Assembly (NCBI RefSeq): GCF_947499295.1
Contig: NZ_CANMNP010000005.1
Coordinates: forward strand, 1 to 64,000
Origin: an uncultured Roseibium sp.
GTDB lineage: Bacteria; Pseudomonadota; Alphaproteobacteria; Rhizobiales; Stappiaceae
DNA: 64,000 nucleotides
Direction of reading: 5' to 3'
In this document: piece after piece, positions 16,998-25,261 of the stretch
How the letters are laid out: every line of letters starts with the position of its first letter
How positions within the stretch are numbered: position 1 is the stretch's first letter
Notes under the pieces: generated by a model
What the model was told of the DNA's origin: nothing
Databases searched by the model: none
The model's input: only the letters and a program-made list of their open reading frames with translations
Position numbers and translations under genes: made by a program

Positions 16998-18365
16998 ATG
17001 TCCTCAATTAGTCGCCAGTCTTCATCTTTACCAGAACGACCGGAAAACGGTTGGATGGAGCATATTGAGGACGTCTATCTGGGTCGCTGGGTCAATCCGG
17101 AAACGGGTGCAGCTGGACCAAGAGCACCGGTCGACAAGATCTTGATTTCGGAATCAATTGACGGAGAGGAGGCGGACCTCGCCCGCTCCGTGGGCATCGG
17201 CGATTCAACCGCGATGGTCGCCGATGCCAACACTTGGGACGCTGCGGGAGCACGGATTGCGCGAAACCTTACTCAGAACGGTTTCAAGATCAGCGAAATC
17301 ATCCTGTCCGGGCGACCGCATGCGACCGTTGAAGAAGCGGATGCTCTCGAGCAGCGACTGCAAAACTTTTCGTCTGTCATCGCGGTCGGTTCGGGCACAG
17401 TAAACGACCTGACCAAATATGTGACAGCTCATACCAAGCGCCCCTATTGCGTTTTTGGAACCGCTGCATCGATGGATGGGTACGCATCGACGACAGCTTC
17501 GATGGGCTTGCCGAGCGGTCTGAAAATTTCGTTGCCGGCGCATGCGCCAAAGGGCGTTTTTCTCGATCTGGATGTCATTGCGCGTGCTCCGAGCCGAATG
17601 GCAGCAGCCGGATTTGGCGACTGTCTGTGCAACAGCGTTGCCAGGATCGACTGGTGGATGTCGCACAAGCTTCTGGGCAGCCAGTTCCGGCTTGAACCAT
17701 ACCTCATCAGTGAGCCGGACGAAGGCATGCTGGAAGCGCATGCATCCGGTTTGCAAGCGGGAGATATCACAGCGGTTGGGTATCTCGTCAGAGCACTTGT
17801 TCTGTCGGGTCTCGGGGTTGCGTTCACCAAAGTCTCCAATCACGGCTCCATGGGCGAGCATCAGATTTCCCACTACATCGATTGTTTTGCGCGCGATCAG
17901 CACAAGGGAACGCTCCACGGCGAACAGGTCGGCGTCGCAACCTTGAGTATGGGCCGCATTCAGCAGTGGTACCTCGATCAGGAGAAGCCGCCGGAGGTTC
18001 GTCCGACAAAGGTCGACGGCGACGACATGGTACGCCGGATGGGTCCTGAAATCGCTGCGCAATGCGAAGCCGAATATCGAAAGAAAGCGCTGGACGAAGA
18101 CGGTGCTGCCCGCTTGAACGAACATCTCCAGGATATCTGGCAGGAGCTGCGTGCGGACTGCAGGAAACTGGTGGATCCGGTGGAGGCAATGCTTGCCAAG
18201 CTCACGCAGGTTGGGGGCTCGACCAGCGGAAAGGACCTTGGACTCTCATCCGATTTCTACCGTGAAGCGGTGCGTCATGCCCATGAAATGCGGAACCGGT
18301 TCTCGTTTGCAGACCTTGCGTGCGATGCAGGTCTGCTGGACGATTTCGCGGCAAGGGAGGTCTGA
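16998..18365 (+). CDS. AraM/EgsA-like sn-glycerol-1-phosphate dehydrogenase
   Basis: This 455-aa iron/nickel-type alcohol dehydrogenase belongs to the glycerol-1-phosphate dehydrogenase family. The nucleotide motif is VGSGTVNDLTKYV, and the metal ligands are the Asp of GFGDCLCN, the His of GEHQISHY and the His of LHGEQVGV. AraM of Bacillus sits in an arabinose operon. Here the gene is first in a module with a HAD phosphatase, a class II aldolase and a sugar importer, so it probably oxidises a polyol phosphate to a ketose phosphate with NAD(P). GAAGG lies upstream of ATG 16998. ATG 17055 is the alternative, close to where homology begins. Confidence 0.87.
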   Translation: MSSISRQSSSLPERPENGWMEHIEDVYLGRWVNPETGAAGPRAPVDKILISESIDGEEADLARSVGIGDSTAMVADANTWDAAGARIARNLTQNGFKISEIILSGRPHATVEEADALEQRLQNFSSVIAVGSGTVNDLTKYVTAHTKRPYCVFGTAASMDGYASTTASMGLPSGLKISLPAHAPKGVFLDLDVIARAPSRMAAAGFGDCLCNSVARIDWWMSHKLLGSQFRLEPYLISEPDEGMLEAHASGLQAGDITAVGYLVRALVLSGLGVAFTKVSNHGSMGEHQISHYIDCFARDQHKGTLHGEQVGVATLSMGRIQQWYLDQEKPPEVRPTKVDGDDMVRRMGPEIAAQCEAEYRKKALDEDGAARLNEHLQDIWQELRADCRKLVDPVEAMLAKLTQVGGSTSGKDLGLSSDFYREAVRHAHEMRNRFSFADLACDAGLLDDFAAREV

Positions 18366-18368
18366 CGC

Positions 18369-19190
18369 GTGAGACCTCTCGATGCAATGCCAGTTGAAAC
18401 GGCGGCCTCCATTCACACGGTTATGGCGGATATTGACGATACGCTGACGACCGATGGCAGCCTCCCGGCAAAGGCATATTCCGCGCTTGAGAGATTGAAA
18501 GCTGCCGGGTTTCGTGTCGCGGCGATTACGGGCAGACCTGCCGGCTGGTGCGATATGATTGCGCGGTTCTGGCCGGTTGACGGTGTGGTCGGGGAGAACG
18601 GCGCGCTTTACTACGCCTACGACCGGGGCGCACGGAAAATGATCCGTGTGTTTGCAACAAGCGACTCCGTGCGCCGACACAACCAGATCCGTTACGAAAA
18701 AATTGCGGAACGTATCCTGAAAGAAGTTCCCGGTTCTGCGGTTTCGGCGGATCAGTCCTTTCGCGAAGCGGATCTTGCGATCGATTTTTGCGAAGACGTC
18801 ACCCCGCTGCACCAACAGGATGTCGAACGGATCAAGGCCATTTTCGAAGACGAAGGTGCAGTTGCAAAAGTGTCGTCCATCCACGTCAATGGCTGGTACG
18901 GAGCCTATGACAAGCTGACCATGACACGGCGGTTCACTTCCGATGTGCTGGGCGTTGATCTCGATACCGAAAAAGACCGGATCGTCTTTTGCGGAGACAG
19001 TCCCAATGACGCTCCCATGTTCGGTTATTTCCCCAATGCCTGCGGCGTCGCCAACGTTCTGGATTTCAAGGGCCGCATCGAAGCAGAGCCCGGCTGGATC
19101 GCCTCCGAACGGGGCGGGGCTGGATTTGCCGAACTGGCGGACGTGCTGATTGCCGCAAAGAATATCTCAGACAGGAGAATAAGTGCATGA
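18369..19190 (+). CDS. HAD-IIB (Cof/sucrose-phosphatase-like) hydrolase
   Basis: This 273-aa HAD phosphatase has the complete motif I DIDDTLTTDG. Motif II is in AAITGRPAG, the cap domain lies between, and motif IV is FCGDSPNDAPMF. All catalytic aspartates are present, unlike the HAD-IIA protein of the first module. The substrate may be a sugar phosphate made in the same pathway. A GTG start follows AGGGAGG. ATG 18387 is possible. It lies four bases after the dehydrogenase and overlaps the aldolase by ATGA. Confidence 0.83.
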   Translation: MRPLDAMPVETAASIHTVMADIDDTLTTDGSLPAKAYSALERLKAAGFRVAAITGRPAGWCDMIARFWPVDGVVGENGALYYAYDRGARKMIRVFATSDSVRRHNQIRYEKIAERILKEVPGSAVSADQSFREADLAIDFCEDVTPLHQQDVERIKAIFEDEGAVAKVSSIHVNGWYGAYDKLTMTRRFTSDVLGVDLDTEKDRIVFCGDSPNDAPMFGYFPNACGVANVLDFKGRIEAEPGWIASERGGAGFAELADVLIAAKNISDRRISA

Positions 19191-19906
19191 AAAAGGCCGA
19201 ATTGGCTCTGCGTGAGGAGATCATCGCTCGCTGCAAGGAGATGAATGCCAGCGGTATCAATCAGGGCACGTCCGGAAACATTTCCGTCCGATTTGAGGAC
19301 CGGATGCTGATTTCACCGTCAGCGACGCCTTACGATCAGATGACGCCGGACATGATTGCATCCGTCGGACTGGACGATACAAGCGGCAGATACGAGGGGC
19401 CGTTGAAACCGTCAACAGAATGGCGGTTCCATCAAAAGCTTCTGCACGGTCGCCCTGACGCGGGTGCGGTGGTTCACGCGCACCCGACCTATTGCACGAC
19501 GCTTGCTATTGCCCGAAAAGAGATCCCGTCCTGCCACTACATGGTCGCCGCGTTCGGCGGAAACAACGTCCGTTGCGCGGGATACGCGACTTTCGGATCT
19601 GAGGAGCTCTCGGAACTTGCCATAGAGGCAATGACCGACCGTACAGCTTGCCTTCTTGCCAACCACGGTATGATCGCAATTGGCGAAAATCTTGCCAAGG
19701 CCATGTGGCGGGCAATCGAACTCGAAACCATCGCAAAACAGTATTACCTCAGCCTCGTCATTGGCGGTCCGGTTCTCTTGAGTGACGCCGCGATCGACGA
19801 CACCCATCGCGGGTTCGCGGGCTATGGCCTTCAGGACAGCGAGGCCGACAAGAAACCGAAGCCGAGGCGACGGGCTCCCAAAAAGACACCGGCGAAGAGA
19901 AAGTAA
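19187..19906 (+). CDS. Class II aldolase, fuculose-phosphate-aldolase-like, with basic tail
   Basis: This 239-aa zinc aldolase of the FucA/AraD family has the catalytic Glu in LKPSTEW, zinc ligands in VHAHPTY and the third His in ANHGMIA. It fits cleavage of a ketose 1-phosphate to dihydroxyacetone phosphate and a short aldehyde, the step after the AraM-like dehydrogenase. The last 20 or so residues are a Lys/Arg/Pro tail (KKPKPRRRAPKKTPAKRK) that FucA lacks. It overlaps the HAD gene by ATGA and is followed after 27 bases by the permease. Confidence 0.87.
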   Translation: MKKAELALREEIIARCKEMNASGINQGTSGNISVRFEDRMLISPSATPYDQMTPDMIASVGLDDTSGRYEGPLKPSTEWRFHQKLLHGRPDAGAVVHAHPTYCTTLAIARKEIPSCHYMVAAFGGNNVRCAGYATFGSEELSELAIEAMTDRTACLLANHGMIAIGENLAKAMWRAIELETIAKQYYLSLVIGGPVLLSDAAIDDTHRGFAGYGLQDSEADKKPKPRRRAPKKTPAKRK

Positions 19907-19933
19907 TGGTGCCATGAACTTGGGAGGGTCAGC

Positions 19934-20830
19934 ATGGCGTTTGTGAGAACCAAAGGATTGCAAGGCTATATCACCGGCGATAGCCCGGTGCCTTGGCTTG
20001 CGCCGCTGGTTGCTATGCTTGTGGTTTTCACGATCTACCCGCTGTTTTACAACATCTGGCTTTCTTTCCACGAGTACGTTCCTCTCAAGCGCCGCCTGGT
20101 TTATGTGGGGACGGAAAACTGGAGCAACCTGTTTGCCGACCCACGGTTCTGGGAAGCGCTATCCGTCACGTTCACCTACTTTTTCGTGCTTCTGGCGATC
20201 CAGGTCGTATTGGGCATGATCATTGCGCTTCTTCTGGATTCAGATGAGCCAGGGTTCGGCCTTTTGCGGGGCCTTCTGACACTGACTCTGGTTATCCCGC
20301 CCGCCATCACCGGAATGATGTTCCTGCTGATGGAAGACCCCGAGTTCGGTGTTCTCACATATATCCTCGAAGCCATGGGCATCTTGAGCGGTCAGGATCC
20401 AATTCTGGCCACAAGTTCAACGGCCCTTGCTGGGGTCATGCTGGCCGATATCTGGCAATGGACACCCTTCATGGTGTTGATCTTTCTGGCCGGATTGCGA
20501 TCGTTGCCGCAAGAGCCTTACGAGGCCGCGATGCTGGACGGCGCGTCTGCCTTTCAGACTTTCCGCAGGATTACCTTGCCGATGATGTCCAAGGTCATCG
20601 CCGTAGCGGTACTGATCCGTGGCATCGATCTGTTTCGCGCCTTTGACTACATGTTCGTCATGACCTCGGGAGGGCCGGGAACCTCCACATACACGTTGTC
20701 CCTCTACGCCTGGCAGCAAACGTTCAGCTTCATCAAGTGGGGCTATGGGGCGACCATCAGCCTTGTCAGTCTGGTGCTGATACTGGTCATCGCCAATCTC
20801 TTTATCTGGATTGCGAAGGTGCGCTGGTGA
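19934..20830 (+). CDS. ABC transporter permease, CUT1 MalF type
   Basis: This 298-aa membrane protein has six predicted membrane helices. The EAA loop reads EAAMLDGASAFQTFRRITLP. It is the first permease of the second importer in the window. GGGAGG lies upstream of the ATG. The last bases overlap the next start as GTGA. Unlike the first importer, its genes come after the enzymes. Confidence 0.9.
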   Translation: MAFVRTKGLQGYITGDSPVPWLAPLVAMLVVFTIYPLFYNIWLSFHEYVPLKRRLVYVGTENWSNLFADPRFWEALSVTFTYFFVLLAIQVVLGMIIALLLDSDEPGFGLLRGLLTLTLVIPPAITGMMFLLMEDPEFGVLTYILEAMGILSGQDPILATSSTALAGVMLADIWQWTPFMVLIFLAGLRSLPQEPYEAAMLDGASAFQTFRRITLPMMSKVIAVAVLIRGIDLFRAFDYMFVMTSGGPGTSTYTLSLYAWQQTFSFIKWGYGATISLVSLVLILVIANLFIWIAKVRW

Positions 20831-21705
20831 TTGTCGAGAGCAAATATCGGCGCTATTCGCGCATGGCCGCCGCGTGGTTCATTACGGCACTGTTCGTGTT
20901 CCCTCTCTATTACTGGGGTACGACGGCCTTCAAGGAAGCCAAGGAGATCTTCTCCGTTCCGCCAACAGTCTGGTCGTTCACGCCAACGCTTCGAAATTTC
21001 GAAGAGGTCTTCGGTATTTCGTTCGGCTTCCTGCGGCAGCAGGAGGTGCTGCCCGGCGGAGGGAACTTCTACATGGCGCCCCGGTTGTGGGATTCCATTG
21101 TCGTTGCACTGTTTTCCACTGCGCTTGCAATCGCCATTTCGACCTTTGCGGCCTATGCGCTGAGCCGTATGGATTTCCGCGGCCGGCATCACTTTGTCGC
21201 CTGGGTTCTTTCAACCCGGATGATGCCGCCCGTGGCCGTCGCGATCCCGATGTTCTTCATCTACAAGGACATTGGACTGATGGATTCCTATACGGGCATC
21301 ATCCTGATCCATGCTCTGATGAACCTGCCGCTGGCGGTTCTACTGCTCAAGAGCTTTTTCGACGACATCCCAAGAGAGATAGATGAAAGCGCGATCGTCG
21401 ACGGCGCATCGCGGTGGAAGATTTTCCGCCGGATCATTTTGCCGATGGCCAAGGGCGGAATCGCCGCGACGGCGGTTCTTTGTTTCATCTTTTCCTGGAC
21501 CGAATTCATTTTTGTTCTGACCTTGACGCAGACCGGACTGAAAACGGTGCCGGTCGTGTCTTCGAGCTTCGTAACGTCCACAGGCACCGCCTGGGGCAAC
21601 ATGGCGGCCTTGGGAGTGGCTGCGATGGCTCCGGCGTTTTTATTCATCCTGCTGGTCCAGAAACAGCTGGTCCGCGGGCTGACGCTCGGTTCCCTCAAGC
21701 AATAG
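20827..21705 (+). CDS. ABC transporter permease, CUT1 MalG type
   Basis: This 292-aa integral membrane permease has the EAA loop ESAIVDGASRWKIFRRIILP and the C-terminus LVRGLTLGSLKQ, typical of the MalG group. A GTG start at 20827 overlapping the previous stop (GTGA) is chosen. The open frame extends 90 bases upstream inside the previous gene without a better start. It partners with the preceding permease. Confidence 0.9.
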   Translation: MIVESKYRRYSRMAAAWFITALFVFPLYYWGTTAFKEAKEIFSVPPTVWSFTPTLRNFEEVFGISFGFLRQQEVLPGGGNFYMAPRLWDSIVVALFSTALAIAISTFAAYALSRMDFRGRHHFVAWVLSTRMMPPVAVAIPMFFIYKDIGLMDSYTGIILIHALMNLPLAVLLLKSFFDDIPREIDESAIVDGASRWKIFRRIILPMAKGGIAATAVLCFIFSWTEFIFVLTLTQTGLKTVPVVSSSFVTSTGTAWGNMAALGVAAMAPAFLFILLVQKQLVRGLTLGSLKQ

Positions 21706-21757
21706 GAGAAACTGTCTTTACGGGACCATCAATCAAGTATCATGGGAGGAGTTAGTC

Positions 21758-23263
21758 ATGAGAGACACTGACAAGAAGCAATACCTGGCCAATGTGGTGG
21801 ACGCCTATGTTCACCGCCGAATGGGGCGACGGGATTTTCTCAGAAACGCGGGGCTGCTCGGATTGGGCGCAGCAGCATTCGGTGCGGGAATGCGCCGTCC
21901 CTTCGGTCTTGGGTCCATGCCTTTTGCGAATGCTTCTGACGATCTGCGGCCCTCGGAAGAGGTGCTAAAGTGGGTCAAGGACGTTTCGGGCCCGTTTCGC
22001 GGTACGACGCTCAAGCTGGCGACCGAATCCACTCCTCCTTCGAATGCGATCAACAGTCAGCTGAAGAAGTATTTCGAAGAAGCTTCCGGCATGACGGTTG
22101 AGATCGAAGTTCTGCCACTGGAGCAGGTCCTTCAAAAGATGACCCTCGACATCGCTTCCCAGCTTGGCACCTACGATCTTTACTACATCGACCAGAGCTG
22201 GGCCGCGTCCGTGAGCCAGGATGTTTTCGATCCGCGTGAGCAGATTGAAGCCAAGCCGGATCTGGCTATGCCGGACTATAACATCGATGATTTCCTGCCG
22301 GCACTTGTCGATGGGATTGCGAAATACCAGGACCGTTGGGTCGGCGTGCCTTACGATATCCCGATCTTCATCATGATGTACCGGAAGGACATCTGGGAGG
22401 AGATGGGTTTCAATGCGCCATCCTCTCTTGAAGAATATTACCAGCAGGCCAAGGCAATTACGGATGCCAAGGGCCCGGATCTTTACGGCTCGACGGGCCA
22501 AATGAAGTCCGGCCACTACAGTCTTGAGTGTGACTGGACTGCCTGGCTTTGGGGGCATGGTGGATCCATCTTCACCCCTGACGGCAAGTTCTCGGGCAAC
22601 GATGAACGCGGCCTGGAGGCCATGGACTACTGGACGAAACTCTGGAAGACCATGCCACCCGGGGTGACGGGCTGGACATGGGACGGCCAGGGGCAATCCG
22701 TTGCCCAGGGCGTCGCAGCTTCCATGATGAGCTGGGGTGAGTTCTTCCCGTATTTCGACGATCCTTCAGCAACCAAGGTCTCCGGTTTGATGGAAGCTGT
22801 CAGGTGCCCGCCACCGGCTCGTGCGCTTCGTACAAGTGAAGAGACCGGGTTTGGTGAAATCCCGGGTGTCGGTCACCAGGGCGGTTCCTCGCTCGCGGTT
22901 TCCAAGAACTCGAAGAACCCGGATGCTGCATGGATCTTCATGCAGTGGGCGACGAGTTACGATACGCAGGTGCTGATCACGGCGCTGGGCGGCGGCACTG
23001 GACCGACACGCGAGAGCGTTTATGACGACCCGCGTATCATTGCCAACAATCGCGTCGGACCAGGCACAACACGTCACCTCAATGTGGTGAGGGACACCAT
23101 CGCGATGGATATGGGATCAGAACCCGATCTGCCGCAGTGGGCGGAATTGTCCAACGACACCATCCCGGTCCGGCTCGGCAAGTACTTTGCCGGCGACTAC
23201 GGTTCGCCGAAAGAGGCAATGGACGATATTGCCCAGTCGGTCGACAAGATCGTGTCCGGATAA
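21758..23263 (+). CDS. CUT1 ABC transporter substrate-binding protein, Tat-exported
   Basis: This is a 501-aa family 1 solute-binding protein. The N-terminus contains a canonical twin-arginine motif (GRRDFLRNAG, about residues 24-33) followed by an Ala/Gly-rich hydrophobic stretch, so export as a folded protein through Tat is likely. A GGGAGGAG ribosome site precedes the ATG. It lies after its two permeases and is followed by a strong hairpin. The substrate is not readable from sequence; a polyol or pentitol is inferred from neighbours. Confidence 0.9.
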   Translation: MRDTDKKQYLANVVDAYVHRRMGRRDFLRNAGLLGLGAAAFGAGMRRPFGLGSMPFANASDDLRPSEEVLKWVKDVSGPFRGTTLKLATESTPPSNAINSQLKKYFEEASGMTVEIEVLPLEQVLQKMTLDIASQLGTYDLYYIDQSWAASVSQDVFDPREQIEAKPDLAMPDYNIDDFLPALVDGIAKYQDRWVGVPYDIPIFIMMYRKDIWEEMGFNAPSSLEEYYQQAKAITDAKGPDLYGSTGQMKSGHYSLECDWTAWLWGHGGSIFTPDGKFSGNDERGLEAMDYWTKLWKTMPPGVTGWTWDGQGQSVAQGVAASMMSWGEFFPYFDDPSATKVSGLMEAVRCPPPARALRTSEETGFGEIPGVGHQGGSSLAVSKNSKNPDAAWIFMQWATSYDTQVLITALGGGTGPTRESVYDDPRIIANNRVGPGTTRHLNVVRDTIAMDMGSEPDLPQWAELSNDTIPVRLGKYFAGDYGSPKEAMDDIAQSVDKIVSG

Positions 23264-23285
23264 GCGTACCAAATGCAAAGGCTAA

Positions 23286-23309
23286 GGGAAGGGTGGCAAC
23301 ACCCTTCCC
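23286..23309 (+). other. Intercistronic hairpin after the second binding-protein gene
   Basis: GGGAAGGGTG and CACCCTTCCC form a perfect 10-bp stem closed by a GCAA tetraloop. Only 22 bases separate it from the stop codon, and no T-run follows. It occupies the same position as the hairpin after the first binding-protein gene. It could protect the upstream message or partly end transcription. Confidence 0.75.
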
Positions 23310-23333
23310 GTCAATGAGGGTTGGGAGGATCCG

Positions 23334-24059
23334 GTGGGACATAAACCTCTTGTCGCAATAACAGGGGCAAGCTCGGGTATCGGTGAAGCAACTGCGCGTG
23401 CGTTTTCCGAAGCTGGTCACCCGGTTCTGCTTATGGCGCGCCGCATGGAACGGATGGAAGCGCTTGGGCTTCCCGACGCTGTCCTTCGTCAGGTGGATGT
23501 CCGCGATCGGGCTGCGATCGCCGCGGCGGTTCGCGACGCGGAAGCCGAATTCGGACCGGTGGACATGATGTTTGCAAACGCGGGCATTGCACGCCTGGCC
23601 GATATCGGTCGTCAGCCTCCCGAAGAGTGGGACGAGATGATCGACATCAACACCAAAGGTGTCATGAACACGGTCCATGCCGTGATGAAAGACATGATGG
23701 ATCGGCGTCACGGCACGCTCGTCATGATGAGCTCCATTGCCGGACGGAAGGTCTATCCAGATCACACGGTCTATTGCGGCACAAAGTATTTCGTTCATGC
23801 GGTTTCAGAGAGTTTGCGTGAATATCTTTCTGCCTACGACGTGCGCGTCGTGGTGCTCTCGCCTGGGGTGATCGAAACGGAAGTCCTATCTGGAGTGCTC
23901 GATGAAGAAACGCTTGAAAACTACAAGAGCAACAAGATCAAAATGGGTGGTGGCATTGGTGCCGACATCGTCGCCGAATTGATACTCAATGCCTATCAAT
24001 TGCCGCAAAAAGCGCTGGTGCAGGAAATTTGCCTGACACCGACACGGCAAAGCTACTGA
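23334..24059 (+). CDS. Short-chain dehydrogenase/reductase
   Basis: This 241-aa classical SDR has the cofactor motif TGASSGIGEATA, the NAG motif (FANAGIA) and the catalytic Ser in MMSSIAG. The Tyr and Lys are in YCGTKYF: Y-x-x-x-K is kept as YCGTK. It starts with GTG after GGGAGG. Placed between the binding protein and the ATPase of an importer, it is probably the entry polyol or sugar dehydrogenase of this pathway, but substrate prediction for SDRs is weak. Its end is 14 bases before the ATPase ATG. Confidence 0.85.
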   Translation: MGHKPLVAITGASSGIGEATARAFSEAGHPVLLMARRMERMEALGLPDAVLRQVDVRDRAAIAAAVRDAEAEFGPVDMMFANAGIARLADIGRQPPEEWDEMIDINTKGVMNTVHAVMKDMMDRRHGTLVMMSSIAGRKVYPDHTVYCGTKYFVHAVSESLREYLSAYDVRVVVLSPGVIETEVLSGVLDEETLENYKSNKIKMGGGIGADIVAELILNAYQLPQKALVQEICLTPTRQSY

Positions 24060-24073
24060 GGAAGTCTGCATTA

Positions 24074-25153
24074 ATGGCCGAGGTCGCCTACCACAATATC
24101 TGCAAATCCTACGGGTCTTTTGAGGTCATGCGAGATCTGTCGCTGTCCATCCATGATGGCGAGTTCGCAGTGCTGCTGGGCGCGTCCGGATGCGGCAAGA
24201 CGACATTGCTCCGCATGACGGCCGGATTGGAGAATATCACCGGCGGTGAACTGACAATCGACGGCAAAGTGATGAATGAGGTGCATCCGCGGGACCGCGA
24301 TATCGCCATGGTGTTTCAGAACTACGCGCTTTATCCGACAATGAAGGTCTTCGACAACATCGCCTTCAGTCTTGAGGTCAAACGCCTGAGCAAGGAAGAG
24401 ATCAAGCGCAAGGTCAATGAGGCGGCTGCCGTGTTGAACCTCACCGATTATCTCGACCGATACCCGCGTGAACTTTCCGGTGGTCAACGGCAAAGAGTGG
24501 CCATGGGGCGCGCAATGGTACGCGATGCCAAGGTTTTCCTCTTTGATGAGCCACTGTCCAATCTTGACGCCAAATTGCGCGCGCATATGCGCGTTGAAAT
24601 TCGCCAGCTTCATGAGCGGCTCAAGGCGACAACGATCTACGTCACGCATGATCAAATCGAAGCCATGACCATGGCGGACAAGATCGTCCTCATGAAAGGC
24701 GGAAAGATTGAACAGGTGGGGACACCTGACGATCTTTATGACAGGCCCGCGACCAAATTTACCGCCGACTTTATCGGGTCCCCTTCAATGAATTTCGTCG
24801 AAGGAAAAATCCACTCGCAAGATGGGAAGCCGACGTTTGTCGGCCCTCACATCAATTTGCCGCTCGATGAAAACCTTGCCGCCGAACCGGGGCAAAAAGT
24901 CATTTGCGGATTGCGCCCATCCGATCTTGTGGCTGCTGAAAACGGCGAGATTTCAGGTACCGTAAAGCTCGTTGAGAAGACTGGTGCAGACGTCAATATC
25001 CATGTTGACCTGAGCGAGACGGCACATCTTGTTGCGACGATGGCGCGTGACAATGGTGTGCTGGCGGGCGGCTCGATTGAGCTCACGATCCCCTCGAAGG
25101 CGGTGCATCTGTTCGATGCGGACACAGAGAACCGCATCGAAACCCAATCGTAG
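24074..25153 (+). CDS. ABC transporter ATP-binding protein, UgpC/MalK type
   Basis: This 359-aa ATPase has all canonical motifs: Walker A GASGCGKT, Q-loop FQNYALYP, signature LSGGQRQR, Walker B LFDEPLSNLDAKLR, and switch His VTHDQ. The C-terminal TOBE domain begins at about residue 235. As the only ATPase of the second importer it forms a homodimer, unlike the two-ATPase first importer. ATG 24074 is chosen. The open frame extends upstream through the SDR end. It closes the operon and faces the uronate genes convergently. Confidence 0.9.
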   Translation: MAEVAYHNICKSYGSFEVMRDLSLSIHDGEFAVLLGASGCGKTTLLRMTAGLENITGGELTIDGKVMNEVHPRDRDIAMVFQNYALYPTMKVFDNIAFSLEVKRLSKEEIKRKVNEAAAVLNLTDYLDRYPRELSGGQRQRVAMGRAMVRDAKVFLFDEPLSNLDAKLRAHMRVEIRQLHERLKATTIYVTHDQIEAMTMADKIVLMKGGKIEQVGTPDDLYDRPATKFTADFIGSPSMNFVEGKIHSQDGKPTFVGPHINLPLDENLAAEPGQKVICGLRPSDLVAAENGEISGTVKLVEKTGADVNIHVDLSETAHLVATMARDNGVLAGGSIELTIPSKAVHLFDADTENRIETQS

Positions 25154-25192
25154 GACTGGCGAGCCCTTTCCAAAGACCGGCCATATTTTTTT

Positions 25193-25237
25193 GACTGGCC
25201 AGTCCGTTGGCCCAGTCTGTTGGTCCAGTCTGTTGGC
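25193..25237. repeat. Palindrome plus three 13-bp tandem repeats
   Basis: GACTGGCCAGTC (25193-25204) is a perfect 12-bp palindrome. From 25199 three tandem 13-bp units, CCAGTCYGTTGGN, run to 25237, differing at one internal base and at the last position. The array lies in the 108-base gap between two convergent operons. It is followed by no T-run, so its role in termination is uncertain. Slippage or protein binding are other options. Confidence 0.75.
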
Positions 25238-25261
25238 GCGGTCAGATCGTATAGAAGCCAG

